A stretch of DNA of 64,000 nucleotides, taken from positions 700,282 to 764,281 of the forward strand of contig NZ_JAQQFV010000002.1 of the NCBI RefSeq assembly GCF_029675105.1, in the 5' to 3' direction. Shown here piece by piece: positions 1-8,372 of this stretch; the stretch's first letter is position 1, and each line of letters begins with the position of its first letter. The notes below the pieces were generated by a model that searched no databases, had not been told where the DNA came from, and was given only the letters and a program-made list of their open reading frames with translations. This stretch comes from Nocardia anocheti. Its GTDB lineage: Bacteria > Actinomycetota > Actinomycetes > Mycobacteriales > Mycobacteriaceae. The position numbers and the translations under genes were made by a program.

Positions 1-1
1 G

Positions 2-2152
2 GCTGCGGGCGCCGGTACGACCGCCGAGGGCAGCGCCGATATCTCTGGTCTCGACGATGGCGCGGGCACGGATTCCTCCGCTACGGGTGCGGATTCCGCC
101 CCGAATGCGGTCGCGGGCGCTGGTGCTGATGCGGCGGCTGGCGCTGGCACGGCGGCTGGTGCTGGTGCGGCGGCTGGTGCTGGCGCGGCGGCTGGCGCTG
201 GCGCGGCGGCTGGCGCTGGCGCGGCGGCTGGCGCTGGCGCGGCGGCTGGCGCTGGCGCGGCGGCGGACGACCAGACCGTGGCGATGCGGGTGGTGAATCC
301 GGCCGAGGCTCCGACGACGGCTATGCCGATCCAGCGTCCGAAGGGTACAGATCGGGTGGTGCCGCCTGCGGGTGGGCGCCCGGCGATGACTCCCCCGCCG
401 TCTACTCCGCGCGGACCGGGCGGCCCGCGTCAGGCCGGTCAGCAGGGGCCGGGTGGTCCAGGGCAGCAGGGGCCGACGGGTCCAGGCCCGCAGGGACCCG
501 GTGGACCCGGTCACCAGGGTCCGGCAGGTCCGGGCCCGCAAGGACCCGGTCACCAGGGTCCGGCAGGTCCGGGTTCGCAGGGTCCTGGCGGCCCCGGCCA
601 GAAGGGCCAGACGGGCAGCGGCCCGCAAGGACCCGGTGGTCCGGGTCAGCAAGGTCCGACAAGCCCCGGGCCGCAAGGGCCGCGTGGGCCCGGTCAGCAG
701 GGTCAGGCAAGCCCCAGCCCGCAGGGTCCCCGCGGGCCCGGCCAGCAAGGTCCGGCGGGTCCGGGTCAGAACGCTCCCGGACCGCAGCGGCCTGTGGGTG
801 CCGGTCCGCAGGGACCGGGTGGACCCGGTAATCAAGGCCCGGGAGTGCAGGCTCGGCAGGGCGCGGGCGGCCTTGGCCAGCAGGGTCCCGGCGGGCCCGG
901 CAACCAGGGTCCCGGTGGACCCGGTCAGCAGGGCCCCGGTGGACCCGGTCAACAGGTCGGACCGCAGGGGCCGGGTGGGCCCGGCCAGGGTGGTCGCGGT
1001 CCGCAGGGCGCGGGTGTTCGCGGGCCGCAGGGTCCCGGTGCGCCCGGACAAGCCGGGCCGAGTCGACCTGTCGACGCTGGAGCCGATGGGCCCGGTGGAC
1101 AGAGTCAGCAGAGTGCCGGTGGTATCAGCGCGGCGGGTGCCGTCGGGCTGGGTAAGCAAGGCCAGGCAGGCCCCGGCGCCCCCGGCCAGCAGGGGCCCAG
1201 TGGACTCCAGAAGGGACCGGGCGCTCCCGGTCAGCAGGGTCCGGCGGGCCCCGGTCAGCAAGGTCGCGGTGGGCCGACACAGCAGGGCCAGGGTGGAGCC
1301 GGGCAACAAGGTCCCGACAGGCCCGGGCAGCAAGGGCCGGGTGGGCCCGGGCGACCGGGCGGTTCCGGGCCGGGTGGTCCGGGGCAGCAGGGACCGGGTG
1401 GTTCGGCTTCGCAGGGGCTGGCCGGTGCCGGGCAGCAGGGGCCGGGTGGGGCCGGGCGGCCGGGTGGTGAGCCCGGGCAGCGGCCGGTGGTGCCCGCGCA
1501 GCAGTTCCAGCAGGGGCTGGGGTCGCAGCGGGGTGGGGTCGAGGAGACTCAGCCTTCGCCGCCCAAGGGGGCGGGGCAGCGGCCGGGGGCCGCGTCGGCG
1601 CCTTCGCCTGCCGATATCCAGCCGACCAGGCCCGCCGAGCAGTTGGCGGGGCAGCGGCAGGTGGCACCGCCGCAGCGGGTCGGCGCGGAGGGGTCCGGTG
1701 AGACGGCCACTCCGGAGCGGTCGAAGAAGTGGTGGCTGGCGGTCGGGGGCGCGGCCGTGGTCGTGATCGCGCTGCTCGGCACGGTCATCGCGCTGATGAC
1801 CGGCGGGGACAATTCGCCGGAGGGTCAGGTCAAGGCGGCTATCGGTGATTACACCGACGCGCTGCGTAGCGGAAACCTCGACGATCTGCGCGCCAGCACC
1901 TGCGGCGAACTGCACGATTTCTATCAGGGCATCAGCGCCCAGCAGTTCGACACCGTGCACAAGATCTCGGCCGAGCACGGCTCGATTCCGGTCGTATCCA
2001 GCGTGAACGCGGTGCGCATCACCGGTGACACCGCGCTGGCCGAGGCCACGGTCTCCACCGAGGGCGACCCCTCGAAGCAGACCGCGCGAACCTTCGATCT
2101 GCAGCGCACGGACGGCGAGTGGAAGGTCTGCGACCCCGCGGGAACCCCGTGA
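2..2152 (+). CDS. Collagen-like Gly-Pro-Gln repeat membrane protein (5' partial)
   Basis: The reading frame is open from base 2, so the true start lies upstream of the window; 716 residues are visible. In order they show an Ala-Gly repeat (about residues 35-90), a short linker, about 360 residues of irregular GPQGPGGPGQQ-type repeats with glycine at nearly every third position (collagen-like, bases about 410-1500), a charged Pro/Gln linker, one transmembrane segment (bases about 1732-1803, after KKWW), and a C-terminal domain of about 110 residues resembling the small lumazine-binding or DUF4878-like extracytoplasmic domains of actinobacteria. The Lys-Lys-Trp-Trp border and the single helix imply that the repeats are on the cytoplasmic side and the terminal domain outside, unless the missing N-terminus changes the topology. 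A strong hairpin follows the stop. The function is not known to me. The repeats could be a flexible spacer or a protein-interaction scaffold. Confidence 0.8.
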   Translation, partial: AAGAGTTAEGSADISGLDDGAGTDSSATGADSAPNAVAGAGADAAAGAGTAAGAGAAAGAGAAAGAGAAAGAGAAAGAGAAAGAGAAADDQTVAMRVVNPAEAPTTAMPIQRPKGTDRVVPPAGGRPAMTPPPSTPRGPGGPRQAGQQGPGGPGQQGPTGPGPQGPGGPGHQGPAGPGPQGPGHQGPAGPGSQGPGGPGQKGQTGSGPQGPGGPGQQGPTSPGPQGPRGPGQQGQASPSPQGPRGPGQQGPAGPGQNAPGPQRPVGAGPQGPGGPGNQGPGVQARQGAGGLGQQGPGGPGNQGPGGPGQQGPGGPGQQVGPQGPGGPGQGGRGPQGAGVRGPQGPGAPGQAGPSRPVDAGADGPGGQSQQSAGGISAAGAVGLGKQGQAGPGAPGQQGPSGLQKGPGAPGQQGPAGPGQQGRGGPTQQGQGGAGQQGPDRPGQQGPGGPGRPGGSGPGGPGQQGPGGSASQGLAGAGQQGPGGAGRPGGEPGQRPVVPAQQFQQGLGSQRGGVEETQPSPPKGAGQRPGAASAPSPADIQPTRPAEQLAGQRQVAPPQRVGAEGSGETATPERSKKWWLAVGGAAVVVIALLGTVIALMTGGDNSPEGQVKAAIGDYTDALRSGNLDDLRASTCGELHDFYQGISAQQFDTVHKISAEHGSIPVVSSVNAVRITGDTALAEATVSTEGDPSKQTARTFDLQRTDGEWKVCDPAGTP
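131..256 (+). repeat. Seven 18-bp tandem repeats (coding, Ala/Gly)
   Basis: Seven head-to-tail 18-bp units related to GCGGCGGCTGGCGCTGGC lie inside the collagen-like gene. Units 1 and 4-7 are identical and units 2 and 3 differ at a few bases. Each unit codes for AAAGAG, so copy-number changes stay in frame. This is typical slippage-prone coding repeat DNA with no spacers, not a CRISPR array. Confidence 0.9.
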
Positions 2153-2163
2153 CCTGGTGCTGA

Positions 2164-2200
2164 ACCCGTCGTAGTGGGCGAGCTGCCCGCTATGACGGGT
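2164..2200 (+). terminator. Hairpin terminator after the collagen-like gene
   Basis: A 16-bp stem (2164-2179 with 2185-2200, 14 of 16 bases exactly complementary and the other two able to form G-U pairs in RNA) encloses a 5-base loop 11 bases after the stop codon. No long T tract follows, as is usual for actinobacterial terminators. Confidence 0.65.
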
Positions 2201-2234
2201 CACACATAACTGGTCTTCCTGCTGTACGCCCCGG

Positions 2235-2240
2235 TAACAT
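2235..2240 (+). promoter_or_regulatory. Putative -10 box for the hadAB gene
   Basis: TAACAT lies 10 bases before the ATG at 2251. If it is the -10 element the transcript would be leaderless or nearly so, and no Shine-Dalgarno sequence is visible between it and the start. No clear -35 box was seen. Confidence 0.35.
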
Positions 2241-2250
2241 TTTCCGGATC

Positions 2251-3309
2251 ATGAGCAGGGAACAGACAGTGTCGCAGCCGGACATCGAAGCTGTGGTCCC
2301 GGATACGACGCTGGTCGGCCAGCGTTTCGGCTTCCGTGATCACTATGAGGTCGGTCGCGAGAAGATCCGGGAATTCGCCAGGGCCGTGCAGAATCTGCAT
2401 CCCGCCCACCAGCACGAAGTGGACGCGCGCAAGCTCGGCTACGACGGTGTCATCGCGCCGCCGACCTTCGCCTCGGTGATCGGCATGAGCGCCACGCGCG
2501 CCCTGCTCGACAGCGTGCTGACCGAGTACGACATCTCCCGCGTGCTCCAGACCGACCAGGTCTTCGAGATCTTCCGCCCGATCCTGGCCGGTGACCGGAT
2601 CAGCACCGAGATCGATATCGAGTCGATCCGCCAGTTCGGTGACAACGACTTCATCGTGGTGGGGTTCAAGCTGGTGAACCAGCACGACCAGATCACCGTG
2701 CAGGGCACCACCACCATCGTGGCCCGCAAGGGCGTCGAGGTGGACCCGAACATCGTCGAGGCCGTCGAGAACATCAGCATGCATCCGCGCCCCGCGGTGA
2801 TCGCCGGTGTCGACACCGCCGACGTGCTGTTCCGCCACACCGGCCCGGTCCGCCCCGGCGGCGTGCGCGAGACCGCGCCGGTGAACACCACTCCCGAGTT
2901 CGACTCCCTGGTCAAGGGCGCGGAGCTGCCCACCGCCACCGCCCGGGTGACCCGCGGCGATCTGGCCAACTACGCGGGCGTCTCCGGCGACCCCAACCCC
3001 ATCCACTTCAGCGACCGCGCCGCCGAACTGGCCGGACTGCCGACCGTCGTCGCGCACGGCCTGCTCACCATGGGCCTGACGGCGCAGTACCTCACCGACT
3101 GGCTCGGCGACCCCACCGCCATCGAGAAGCTGAGCGTGCGCTTCTCCGGCTTCGTCCCCGTGCCGCCCACCGAGGCGGGCCTCATCGAGTTCTCCGGCAA
3201 GATCAAGTCGATCGACCCCGAGCGCCGCGCGGCCACCGTCCTGCTGAGCGGAATCTCCGACGGCCGCAAGCTCTTCGGGCGCGCCGCCGCCGAAATCCGC
3301 CTCACCTGA
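2251..3309 (+). CDS. hadAB: Fused (3R)-hydroxyacyl-ACP dehydratase HadA/HadB
   Basis: Fatty acid synthase II step: dehydration of (3R)-hydroxyacyl-ACP during meromycolate or long-chain acyl elongation, in the cytosol. The 352 residues hold two hot-dog domains. The N-terminal one (about 15-165) resembles HadA, with the HYEVGREKIREFARAV and GYDGVIAPPTF signatures and no catalytic pair. The C-terminal one (about 205-345) is HadB/MaoC-like and keeps the catalytic Asp247 and His252 in the DPNPIH motif, then AHGLLTMG. In mycobacteria these are two separate subunits that form a heterodimer, whereas here one chain carries both, as in some Nocardia-type actinobacteria. ATG at 2251 is chosen because the preceding bases look like a promoter. 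The gene stands alone, separated from both neighbours by terminator-like or convergent arrangements. Confidence 0.9.
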   Translation: MSREQTVSQPDIEAVVPDTTLVGQRFGFRDHYEVGREKIREFARAVQNLHPAHQHEVDARKLGYDGVIAPPTFASVIGMSATRALLDSVLTEYDISRVLQTDQVFEIFRPILAGDRISTEIDIESIRQFGDNDFIVVGFKLVNQHDQITVQGTTTIVARKGVEVDPNIVEAVENISMHPRPAVIAGVDTADVLFRHTGPVRPGGVRETAPVNTTPEFDSLVKGAELPTATARVTRGDLANYAGVSGDPNPIHFSDRAAELAGLPTVVAHGLLTMGLTAQYLTDWLGDPTAIEKLSVRFSGFVPVPPTEAGLIEFSGKIKSIDPERRAATVLLSGISDGRKLFGRAAAEIRLT

Positions 3310-3321
3310 GGCGTTTTCCGA

Positions 3322-4149
3322 CTAGGCGAAGGCCGCGCTGTTGCGGGCGACCCACTCCGCGAAGGTGCGCGGAGCGCGCCCGAGCAGCCGTTCGACATCC
3401 GGGCTGACCTGCCGCTCAACAGGTTTGGGTGAGCCGAGGATGTCCAGGGTCGACTCGACGATGTGTTCGGGCATGAACCGCACCATCTCGGCCTTGGCTT
3501 CGGCGCGCGACAATTCGATGAAGCGCACCGGCTCGCCCAACGCCGCCGCGATATCGGCGACCTGCTCACGCGGCGAGATCGCCACCGGCCCGGTCAGGTC
3601 GTAGGCGCGGCCGCCGTGCCCGCTGTCGAGCAGGGTGACGGCGGCGACAGCGGCGATATCGGTCGGGTCGATGACCGGCAGCGCGACATCGCCGAACGGC
3701 GCCGCGACCATGCGTCGCGCGCGCACCGATTCCGCCCACTGCACCGCGTTGGACGCGAATCCGCCCGGCCGCAGCATCGTCCACTCGACACCGGATTCCC
3801 GGACGGTGTCCTCCATCGCCGACGGATGGCTGCCGGTGCCGACCCCTTGCGAGGACAGCAGGACGACCCGCCGGATTCCGGCACCCTTCGCGATGTCCAT
3901 CACCTCGGTCACCTGGCCGCCGTCGGCGACGAAATCCCCTGAGGTCAACAGGAACAGCGACTCGGCTCCCTCGAAGGCCGCCGCGAGATCCGTCGGCTCG
4001 GCGAGATCGGCCTGCTGCCACCGCACTCCCGCGGGCACATCGGCGCCCGTCACCCCGCGCGAGACCGCTGTCACTCGCTCACCAGCCGCGACCAACGCCT
4101 CCACCAACGGCCGCCCGATATTGCCCGTCGCTCCGGTCACCACGATCAT
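3322..4149 (-). CDS. NmrA-like NAD(P)H-binding oxidoreductase
   Basis: A 275-residue atypical short-chain dehydrogenase of the NmrA/quinone-reductase type. The N-terminal Rossmann motif is GATGNIG (residues 6-12), followed by the substrate-side segments typical of QorB-like proteins (LLSSQGVG, TMLRPGGFASN). It lacks the classical YxxxK catalytic motif, as members of this atypical group do. The probable role is NAD(P)H-dependent reduction of quinones or electrophiles, or redox sensing. It is divergent from the HxlR regulator at 4238, and HxlR-NmrA pairs are common redox-stress modules, so regulation by that neighbour is likely. The substrate cannot be read from the sequence. Confidence 0.8.
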   Translation of the reverse strand: MIVVTGATGNIGRPLVEALVAAGERVTAVSRGVTGADVPAGVRWQQADLAEPTDLAAAFEGAESLFLLTSGDFVADGGQVTEVMDIAKGAGIRRVVLLSSQGVGTGSHPSAMEDTVRESGVEWTMLRPGGFASNAVQWAESVRARRMVAAPFGDVALPVIDPTDIAAVAAVTLLDSGHGGRAYDLTGPVAISPREQVADIAAALGEPVRFIELSRAEAKAEMVRFMPEHIVESTLDILGSPKPVERQVSPDVERLLGRAPRTFAEWVARNSAAFA

Positions 4150-4191
4150 GTTCGTTCCTCTTTCCGAGTTCGTCTGTGTACTCGGGCGACG

Positions 4192-4219
4192 CTACTATCG
4201 TAGAGATAGTAGGTACCTA
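4192..4219. promoter_or_regulatory. Two overlapping palindromes, candidate HxlR operator
   Basis: In the 88-bp divergent gap, CTACTATC (4192-4199) and GATAGTAG (4205-4212) form a perfect 8-bp inverted repeat with a 5-bp spacer. A perfect 10-bp palindrome TAGGTACCTA (4210-4219) overlaps its right edge. HxlR dimers bind short inverted repeats of this kind, and the position suits control of both flanking genes. Confidence 0.6.
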
Positions 4220-4237
4220 GAGGAAAGTAATGGATAC

Positions 4238-4633
4238 GTGACGAGCGACACAGCATGGAACCCAGGCGATGACGTCGCCCCGGAGAACGCATGCCCGATC
4301 GCACCCGTGGTCGACGTCGTGTTCTCCCGCTGGACCACGCCGATCCTCTGGGTGCTGCATCAGCACGGCCCGCATCGATTCGTCGAGTTGCAGCGGCGGA
4401 TCGGCACGATCACGCCCAAGGTGCTGACCGAGCGATTGCGGCAGCTCGAGCGCGACGGACTGATCGCGCGCACCTACTTCGCGGAGGTGCCCCCACGGGT
4501 GGTCTACGAGATCAGCGATCTCGGACGCAGCCTGGCACCACTGTTCGCGGCGCTGGCCGAATGGTCGGTGAACCTCACCGAGGTCGACCGGGCGCGCGAG
4601 AGCTACGACACGAAGCAGCGCCTGAGCCGCTAG
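4238..4633 (+). CDS. HxlR-family winged-helix regulator
   Basis: A 131-residue DNA-binding protein with the HxlR signature: conserved cysteine near the N-terminus (ENACPIAPVVDVV), W-TTPILWVL, then RRIGTITPKVLTERLRQLERDGLI, the wHTH core. The frame stays open far upstream, but the GTG at 4238 is preceded by GAGGAAAG at a suitable distance, and the family starts close to this point. HxlR proteins commonly sense thiol or quinone stress through the N-terminal Cys. It is divergent from the NmrA-like reductase and overlaps the convergent EmbR-like gene by four bases. Confidence 0.85.
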   Translation: MTSDTAWNPGDDVAPENACPIAPVVDVVFSRWTTPILWVLHQHGPHRFVELQRRIGTITPKVLTERLRQLERDGLIARTYFAEVPPRVVYEISDLGRSLAPLFAALAEWSVNLTEVDRARESYDTKQRLSR

Positions 4634-5748
4634 GCCACCGCGAGGAAGGTCAGCAGGGTCGCGCCGATCCGGATGACATCCCCGTCGGCCAGCAGAGCCC
4701 CACTGTCGATGGGTACTTCGTTCACGTACACGCCGTTGGCCGAGTGCAGATCCTTGATCAGCAGTCCGGCCCGGCTGGGCATGATGTGGGCGTGGTAGCG
4801 GCTGGCCTTGGGGTCGTCGAGGACCAGTTCGTTGTCGGTCATCCGCCCGATCCTGATGCCGCCGTGCGGAATCGGGATCGTGCGGCCGTCGGCGAAGCGC
4901 AGATTGCCGTTGCGGATCGAGCGCGGGACCTCGGTGACCGTCTCGGTCATGGCCGCGGCGACCTGATCGGATCGCTTGGCGGTCAACACATTCAGCGGCT
5001 CCTGGCGCAGCACCCGCTGCTCCAGCTCGATCAGCGCGGCGCCGGGATCGATCCCGAGTTCCTCGGCGAGCACACCGCGCACCCGACGGCACGCCTCGAG
5101 CGCGTCGGCCTGCCTGCCGGACAGGTACAGCGCGGTGATCAGCTGACCCCACAGCGGTTCGCGCAGCGGATGCTCGTTGGTCATCGTGACCAGCTCGCCG
5201 ATCACCGAAGACGCGCGCCCGCAGGCGATCTCGGCGTCCACGCGGGCCGAGGCCGCGAGCAGACGCTCCTCGTTCATGGCGGTGGCGAAGCCGTCGGCGA
5301 ACTGCAGTCCGGCCAGATCGGCCAGGGCGCGACCCGACCATTCGCGCAGCGCGGCACCGAACAGATTGGACGCGCCGGGATGGTCACCGAGCTCGAAGCA
5401 GCGCGAGCCCGCCTCCCGCGCGGTCTCGAAACGGCCGAGATCGCACGCGGTGTCCGGGATTTCGAGGCGGTAGCCCGCCCCCTCGGTGCGCAGCACCTGC
5501 GCCGAATCCACCCCGGCGTTGCGCAGCGCCTTGCGGATATTGGAGACGAACACCTGCAGACTCGCGGCATAGGAGTCCGGCGGATCCTCGTTCCACACCA
5601 TCTCGGCCAGCACCGCGGAAGACACCGCGCGCCGCCGGTTGACAGTGAGCGCGGCAAGCAGAGCGCGCGGCTTGGGCCCGCCGACCGCCACCGGCTCACC
5701 GCCGACGAGCAGTCGAACGGGCCCGAGCACACGGACATCAAGACTCAT
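4630..5748 (-). CDS. EmbR-like SARP/BTAD regulator with FHA domain
   Basis: A 372-residue transcriptional activator with the EmbR domain order: an OmpR-type winged helix (about 1-95), a bacterial transcriptional activation domain (about 100-245), and a C-terminal FHA domain (about 275-372). FHA phosphothreonine-binding residues are visible: RIGR (299-302), S316 and H319 in KASRYHAH, and N338 in SANGVYV. M. tuberculosis EmbR (388 residues) is phosphorylated by PknH and activates arabinosyltransferase genes. By analogy this protein would act downstream of a Ser/Thr kinase, but no kinase or emb gene is in the window, so its target is unknown. It converges on the HxlR gene with a four-base overlap. 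Confidence 0.85.
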   Translation of the reverse strand: MSLDVRVLGPVRLLVGGEPVAVGGPKPRALLAALTVNRRRAVSSAVLAEMVWNEDPPDSYAASLQVFVSNIRKALRNAGVDSAQVLRTEGAGYRLEIPDTACDLGRFETAREAGSRCFELGDHPGASNLFGAALREWSGRALADLAGLQFADGFATAMNEERLLAASARVDAEIACGRASSVIGELVTMTNEHPLREPLWGQLITALYLSGRQADALEACRRVRGVLAEELGIDPGAALIELEQRVLRQEPLNVLTAKRSDQVAAAMTETVTEVPRSIRNGNLRFADGRTIPIPHGGIRIGRMTDNELVLDDPKASRYHAHIMPSRAGLLIKDLHSANGVYVNEVPIDSGALLADGDVIRIGATLLTFLAVA

Positions 5749-5784
5749 GAGCTCGGGCCCCGTCAGATCGATACGAGAGGCCGG

Positions 5785-6822
5785 TCAGGAACCGCTGACG
5801 GAACGTCCGGCCGACTTCAGGTCGTTGCAGGCCTCGAGCACGCGCTCGGCCATCGAGGTCTCGGCCTTCTTCAGGTAGCTGCGCGGGTCGTAGACCTTCT
5901 TGTTGCCGACCTCACCGTCGATCTTCAGCACACCGTCGTAGTTGGCGAACATGTGACCGGCGACCGGGCGGGTGAAGGCGTACTGGGTGTCGGTGTCGAC
6001 GTTCATCTTCACCACGCCGTAGCGCAGCGAGTCCTCGATCTCGGACTTCAGCGAGCCGGAGCCGCCGTGGAAGACGAAGTCGAAGGGCTGGGCGTCGCTG
6101 TCCAGGCCCAGCTTGGCCGCGGCCACCCGCTGGCCCTCGGCCAGCACCTCGGGCTTGAGCACCACGTTGCCCGGCTTGTACACACCGTGCACATTGCCGA
6201 AGGTGGCCGCCAGCAGGTACTTGCCGTTCTCCCCCGCGCCCAGGGCGTCGATGGTCTTCTCGAAGTCCTCGGGCGAGGTGTAGAGCTTGTCGTTGATCTC
6301 GGCCTCGACGCCGTCCTCTTCACCGCCGACGACGCCGATCTCGACCTCGAGGATGATGTTGGCGGCCTTCGACAGCTTCAGCAGTTCCTTGGCGATCTCG
6401 AGGTTCTCGTCGATCGGGATGGCCGAACCGTCCCACATGTGCGACTGGAACAGCGGGTTCAGGCCGTTGTTCACGCGCTCCTGCGAGATCGCGAGCAGCG
6501 GGCGCACGTAGGTGTCGAGCTTGTCCTTGGGGCAGTGGTCGGTGTGCAGTGCGATGGTCACGTCGTAGCGGGCGGCGACCACGTGCGCGAACTCGGCCAG
6601 CGCGACCGCGCCGGTGACCATGTCCTTCACACCCAGGCCGGAGCCGAACTCGGCGCCACCGGTCGAGAACTGGATGATGCCGTCGCTGCCCGCGTCCGCG
6701 AAGCCCTTGATGGCGGCGTTGATCGTCTCCGACGAAGTGCAATTGATGGCCGGGAATGCGAACGAGTGCGCCTTGGCCCGGCCGAGCATCTCGGCGTAGA
6801 CCTCCGGAGTCGCGATAGGCAC
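5785..6822 (-). CDS. fba: Class II fructose-1,6-bisphosphate aldolase
   Basis: The zinc-dependent glycolytic and gluconeogenic aldolase, which interconverts fructose-1,6-bisphosphate with dihydroxyacetone phosphate and glyceraldehyde-3-phosphate. At 345 residues it is close to the mycobacterial enzyme. Asp95 and zinc-ligand His96 lie in LHTDHCPKD, followed by GVVGGEEDGV, the phosphate-binding HGGSGS and the NVDTDTQYA loop. The reading frame extends 12 codons upstream, but GTG at 6822 is chosen: it has GGAGGT seven bases away and gives the family start PIATPEVYAEM. Divergent from DedA, followed downstream by the EmbR-like gene; fba-dedA-GH76 matches the order in M. tuberculosis. Confidence 0.97.
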   Translation of the reverse strand: MPIATPEVYAEMLGRAKAHSFAFPAINCTSSETINAAIKGFADAGSDGIIQFSTGGAEFGSGLGVKDMVTGAVALAEFAHVVAARYDVTIALHTDHCPKDKLDTYVRPLLAISQERVNNGLNPLFQSHMWDGSAIPIDENLEIAKELLKLSKAANIILEVEIGVVGGEEDGVEAEINDKLYTSPEDFEKTIDALGAGENGKYLLAATFGNVHGVYKPGNVVLKPEVLAEGQRVAAAKLGLDSDAQPFDFVFHGGSGSLKSEIEDSLRYGVVKMNVDTDTQYAFTRPVAGHMFANYDGVLKIDGEVGNKKVYDPRSYLKKAETSMAERVLEACNDLKSAGRSVSGS

Positions 6823-6944
6823 AGCAGTGACCTCCGTGTGTCGGGAGCGAAAAACCAATTCTGTCAGGCCACACCCTAAATTAGGAAGGCAAGGACGGGT
6901 TCACCGGTGCTCACGTCACAGATTCGCCCGGTACTGTGGGGGCC

Positions 6945-7667
6945 GTGACTTTGCTGGCGGTATCCGATGCAGTGACGAACAACCTCGCGTTGACCCAGTT
7001 GCTGGACCCGATGTATCTGCTCCAGGAGACCTGGCTGAAGAACGCGGTCCTACCCGCCATCCTCGCCATCGTCTTCATCGAGACCGGTCTGCTGTTCCCG
7101 TTGCTGCCCGGTGACTCGCTGCTGTTCACCGGCGGCATGCTGGCCGCGCAGGAGAACGCGCCGATGTCGGTATGGGTGCTGGTTCCGGCGGTGATCGTCA
7201 CCGCGTTCCTCGGTGATCAGTGCGCGTATTGGATCGGCCGCAAGATCGGCCCGGCCATCTTCCGTAAGGAGGACAGCCGTTTCTTCAAGAAGCAATACAT
7301 CACCGAGACGCACGAGTTCTTCGAAAAGCACGGCCCGAAGACGATCATCCTGGCCCGGTTCGTGCCGATCGTGCGCACGTTCATGCCGGTGCTGGCGGGT
7401 GTGTCGAAGATGGACTACCGCAAGTACGTGGCCTTCGACATCGTCGGCGCGGTGCTCTGGGGTGGTGGCGTCACGGTGCTGGGCTACTTCCTCGGCAATG
7501 TCGGCTTCATCCGCGACCACATCGAGGCGATCTTCCTGCTGATCGTGTTCGTCTCGATCCTGCCCGCCATCATCACCGTCGGTAAGAAGGTGCTCGAGCG
7601 GCGCAACGCGCCCGCCGAGCCCGTGCAGGCCAATGAGCTGGCCGCGTCGGCGAACGAGACGCACTGA
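6945..7667 (+). CDS. DedA-family membrane protein (first copy)
   Basis: About 240 residues with several transmembrane helices and the DedA/SNARE-associated (VTT) signature: E-x-G-LLFPLLPGDSLLF, then the amphipathic re-entrant FxxxHGPKTIILARFVPIVRTFMPVLAG. DedA proteins act in membrane lipid homeostasis, probably flipping lipid carriers, and depend on the proton gradient; the key Arg pair in ARFVPIVRTF is intact. GTG at 6945 is used; an in-frame GTG at 6936 would add three residues, and the G-rich run between them makes the choice uncertain. A second DedA gene follows after five bases, so the two are co-transcribed. Confidence 0.88.
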   Translation: MTLLAVSDAVTNNLALTQLLDPMYLLQETWLKNAVLPAILAIVFIETGLLFPLLPGDSLLFTGGMLAAQENAPMSVWVLVPAVIVTAFLGDQCAYWIGRKIGPAIFRKEDSRFFKKQYITETHEFFEKHGPKTIILARFVPIVRTFMPVLAGVSKMDYRKYVAFDIVGAVLWGGGVTVLGYFLGNVGFIRDHIEAIFLLIVFVSILPAIITVGKKVLERRNAPAEPVQANELAASANETH

Positions 7668-7672
7668 TCGCA

Positions 7673-8371
7673 GTGACAGCGGGACCGTCGACACACGCTC
7701 TGGGCACCTTCGATCCGCTGATCTCGGCGGGCCCCGCCGTGGTCTGCACGGTGGTGCTGGTCTTCGTCTTCCTCGAGTGCGCCTTCATCATCGGGCTGTT
7801 CCTGCCCGGCGACTCGATGCTGATCACCGCGGGCATCGTGCTCGCCTCGCACGCCAACGGCGAATCCCAGGTGTGGGCGCTGTCGGTGGGCACCATGCTG
7901 GCGGCGATCGCCGGTAACCAGGTGGGCTATGTGGTCGGCCACCGCACCGGGCATCGCCTGGTCGCGCGCAAGAACGGCCGCTATATCAACACCGAGAACC
8001 TGGCCAAGGTCACCGCGCTGCTGGAACGGCACGGGTTCTTCGCGGTGCTGGTGGCGCGCTGGATTCCGTGGGTGCGCACGCTGTGCCCGATGGTGGCGGG
8101 CGCGGCCGGGATGGACCACCGCCGCTACACCATCGCCAGCACGCTCGGCGCGATCATCTGGGCGCCGGTGCTGCTGCTCATCGGCTATTACGCGGGCGAG
8201 TTCCTGGAGCGGGTCTCCTGGCTGATGCCCGTGGTGATCGGCACCCTCGTCGCCGGACTGGTGATCGGGACCGTCCTGGGCATCCGCCACTACCGCCAGG
8301 AGATGGCCAAGCCCGCCGAGGACTACGACCTGGACCAGACGCCGCGCCTGGCCGCCGAGTCGGAGCGCTGA
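7673..8371 (+). CDS. DedA-family membrane protein (second copy)
   Basis: A 232-residue paralogue of the preceding protein with the same architecture: ECAFIIGLFLPGDSML near the N-terminus and ERHGFFAVLVARWIPWVRTLCPMVAGAAGM in the centre, followed by three hydrophobic stretches. GTG start five bases after the previous stop. Tandem DedA copies could form a heteromeric transporter or have split substrate preference. The 3' end faces the GH76 gene with a one-base gap, so there is no room for a separate terminator. Confidence 0.88.
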   Translation: MTAGPSTHALGTFDPLISAGPAVVCTVVLVFVFLECAFIIGLFLPGDSMLITAGIVLASHANGESQVWALSVGTMLAAIAGNQVGYVVGHRTGHRLVARKNGRYINTENLAKVTALLERHGFFAVLVARWIPWVRTLCPMVAGAAGMDHRRYTIASTLGAIIWAPVLLLIGYYAGEFLERVSWLMPVVIGTLVAGLVIGTVLGIRHYRQEMAKPAEDYDLDQTPRLAAESER

Positions 8372-8372
8372 G

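Noticed and set aside
131..256. Regular tandem repeats that could be read as a CRISPR array
   Set aside because: The units are directly adjacent with no spacers and lie in an open coding frame encoding Ala/Gly.
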